Assembly: GCA_037178625.1 (NCBI GenBank)
Contig: CM074146.1
Location: forward strand, 124,001-188,000
Source of the DNA: Skeletonema tropicum
Lineage: Eukaryota > Bacillariophyta > Thalassiosirophyceae > Thalassiosirales > Thalassiosiraceae
DNA length: 64,000 nt
Direction of reading: 5' to 3'
A model generated the notes under the pieces. The model searched no databases. It was given only the letters and a program-made list of their open reading frames with translations, and was not told where the DNA came from. Both the position numbers and the translations under genes were made by a program. This document shows, piece after piece, positions 62,201 to 64,000 of this stretch. The first letter of the stretch is position 1, and the number at the start of each line of letters is the position of its first letter.

Positions 62201-64000
62201 AGAGCAACTCACTTCCAGCACCCAACGCATTCTGTTGCGCACCAGGACGTGCGCTAGAAAGCAATTTGACATGTTTGTTAATGCGTTCCATAACTTCTGG
62301 AATGATGAACAACTCCAAAGTTTGACCTTGACCGATTCCCCTCATCCTAAATGCACCCTGAGCATAATCACGGAATGTCATGTCTTTTCCGAGTGTGATG
62401 GCAGCCCTGGCATCGATGCATTGCTTGATATCCATTCCTGTAGTGTGGATCTGGTCATAAAAGGAGAAGCGGCGATTATTTGGAATACCAGCCTGGTCTA
62501 GTCGCACTACATGCATACCATGCCTCATCAGAACCATTTTGCGATCACGGTGATCCAAGAAAACTACTCCATCAAAATCAGTCGACAGTCCATGAGTCAG
62601 CATGTATCTTGCCACTTTGTAGTTGCTCATACCTGTGATGAGAGCTCCCGTATCAATGAGCACGTGGAAAGGAGGGTCACTCTTGATAATATCGTCGAGA
62701 ACCTTCGTCACGGTCCAGTCAACTCCAAGTACTCTGCTTGACATGATGGAATCAGAACTCAAATAGTGGTAAATCTTGCCATCAACACCCTCATCGTAGT
62801 GACATTGGCCAAGTTCCTCAGGAAGCAAATCACTAGGCGTGCCAGAGAATCCCACCCGCCGAGAGAATAAAATATTACCACCCAAATCTTGACCAGAGGC
62901 GGCTATTTTTTCGCCGTGGCTCTCAAGAACCAAGGGGAAGACGAAGCAATCAAGGTAGAACTTCAAGATGAGCGGCGAGAATTTAAGGAGCTTGTATGTG
63001 ATTTCCAAGTGGTTTTCGTCACTCAAATCGAGCAAGTGAAGAGGCCAGATGTCATCGGACGGCCTAACTCCAGTGTAAGCAGGTGCTGCCAAGAATTCAG
63101 TCTCTTCGTCATCCTCAGACACGGAACTGGCTGACTTTTTGGGACCACGAACCTTCCCACCAGCAGCTTCAACCCATGAAATCCACTTCAAAGCTGACGG
63201 ACGTTTATGGTACGGTCCAAATTCTCCATCAAGCATATCCCTCAACTCCTGCAAGGCGGAGATAAAGTCAGTCATACGGATACCTTCGTAGCGATACGCC
63301 AAAATGGTCAGCCCTGTGACTATATCAGGGTGAGAAAATTGACTCGCCCTGCTTGGTACATCTTTTCCAATGAACGGAACTGCAGCAAGTCTTCTCGTCA
63401 TGGACATGTTAGGATCAGTTTCTTCCGCAATCTTCAAGTCACCCTTCGATAGCAGACCAAAAGAAACTCTGTTGATCTTCGATAGTACGTGTGGCACAAA
63501 ATTATTGATCAAATCATGCGAAAGGTTGAGCATCTTCATGTACTCATCTTCTAGAGCAACTTGACACGCCGAAGCAGCCTGCTTGTCTTTCAATGGGCCG
63601 TTGGCCATATAAGAGAGAAGGTGACGATCTTCGATGTTGGGGAGGCGCTTGCTGCGAAGATAAAGGAGTTGCCAGCGAACAAGTAACGGCTTCAAGTTGG
63701 TGTTGTAAAAGTCTCTATCCAACAGGACAACATGAGGAGTGTGCTGAAGTTTGTTCTCTGCTACACCACGTTGGATTGCAGATGAAACACTGTCGAGGAT
63801 GGAGAGAGCTTCTCGGCTATCACTGAACTGAACAGACATCTTCTTGGTTGATGCGTAAAAGATTGCATCTAACAAATGCCACTGCGTATCCCAACGCAGT
63901 CCTATTCCAAACTTCTTGCTCCTCGTGTAGTCAATTGGCTGTTTGTCGCCGATAGGCCAATTCAATTCACTCTTCAGAGGATGAAGAATCAAGTCGACTT
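59293..64000 (-). CDS. very large DUF3638/DUF3645-type protein with EF-hands and VPS62-like C terminus (5' end outside window)
   Basis: Three exons in the window: 61516 to beyond 64000, 61165-61407 and 59293-61075. The introns at 61408-61515 (GTAAGT...ACAATAG) and 61076-61164 (GTAAGT...TTTTTTAG) keep the frame, giving about 1500 residues. Exon 1 carries LILHPLKSELNWPIG, VLIDTGALITGMSN, VVFLDHRDRKMVLMR and FYDQIHTTGMDIKQ, patterns I recall from DUF3638/DUF3645 proteins, which are often labelled ubiquitinyl hydrolase without firm evidence. A Glu-rich run spans intron 1. Exon 3 has EF-hand loops DQNRDGMLSGSE and DKDRDGYINLEE (its residues 278-289 and 314-325) plus a degenerate one. It ends with a VPS62/VPS13-like stretch (WEPADHKNS ... 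WEPIPPSDDFVALGCIG). A calcium-linked regulatory role is inferred only. Confidence 0.8.

Noticed and set aside
1..64000. tRNA or rRNA genes
   Set aside because: I looked by eye for tRNA-like stems with T-loop sequences and for conserved rRNA stretches and saw none. A tRNAscan run would decide.

Overview
The window looks like a nuclear contig of a diatom, probably a centric (Thalassiosirales-like) species. I base this on GT-AG introns of about 90-180 bp, Copia elements that resemble diatom CoDi elements, and families I recall as diatom-expanded: MYND-RING-Sel1 proteins, a family ending in an AQKLAAGYWEIL-type motif, and a family with a YYSIP motif. No database search was run, so the species call is an inference.

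Layout. 1-11000: the end of a Sel1-repeat gene, a TA-flanked MITE, a one-helix acidic protein, a 3.8-kb unit with 98-bp terminal inverted repeats (TIRs) around a zinc-finger reverse transcriptase (RT), nested short repeats, a Tc1-like MITE, and a second Sel1 gene carrying an intron-like insertion. 11000-14820: three tandem copies of a small gene on a 1.5-kb unit. 15000-20000: a MULE-like transposase gene head to head with a broken pogo/CENP-B transposase. 20387-28230: a decayed tyrosine-recombinase retroelement split by LTR element Copia-1. 28500-44000: two MITE-type elements, the second split by Copia-2, which itself holds two copies of a 3.9-kb Helitron2-like element. 44000-50700: mostly AT-rich intergenic DNA with a transposase fragment, one diatom-family gene and Sel1 debris. 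50871-58727: Copia-3, inserted in a MYND-Sel1 pseudogene, itself hit by a non-coding LTR element and a MITE. 59293-64000: the 3' part of a very large DUF3638-type gene with EF-hands and a VPS62-like end.

The window is mainly a record of nested transposition, and target-site duplications (TSDs) let most layers be ordered. Three points stand out. (1) In Copia-1 and Copia-2 the first 15 nt after the 5' LTR are perfectly complementary to a segment inside the same LTR, with different sequences in each, as expected for Tf1-type self-priming rather than tRNA priming. (2) A 161-bp insertion in a Sel1 gene, flanked by a 16-bp duplication containing AGGT, forms a GT-AG intron whose removal restores the family reading frame. 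Related truncated insertions lie 40 kb away. (3) Two near-identical helicase-fragment elements sit at T|T sites without TSD in one Copia copy, with asymmetric terminal repeats. The polypurine-tract motif of the two Copia elements also recurs many times inside their own coding linkers.

Host genes with intact-looking structures are few: the Sel1 genes, the acidic membrane protein, the triplicated small gene, the 48-kb gene and the large gene at the right edge.
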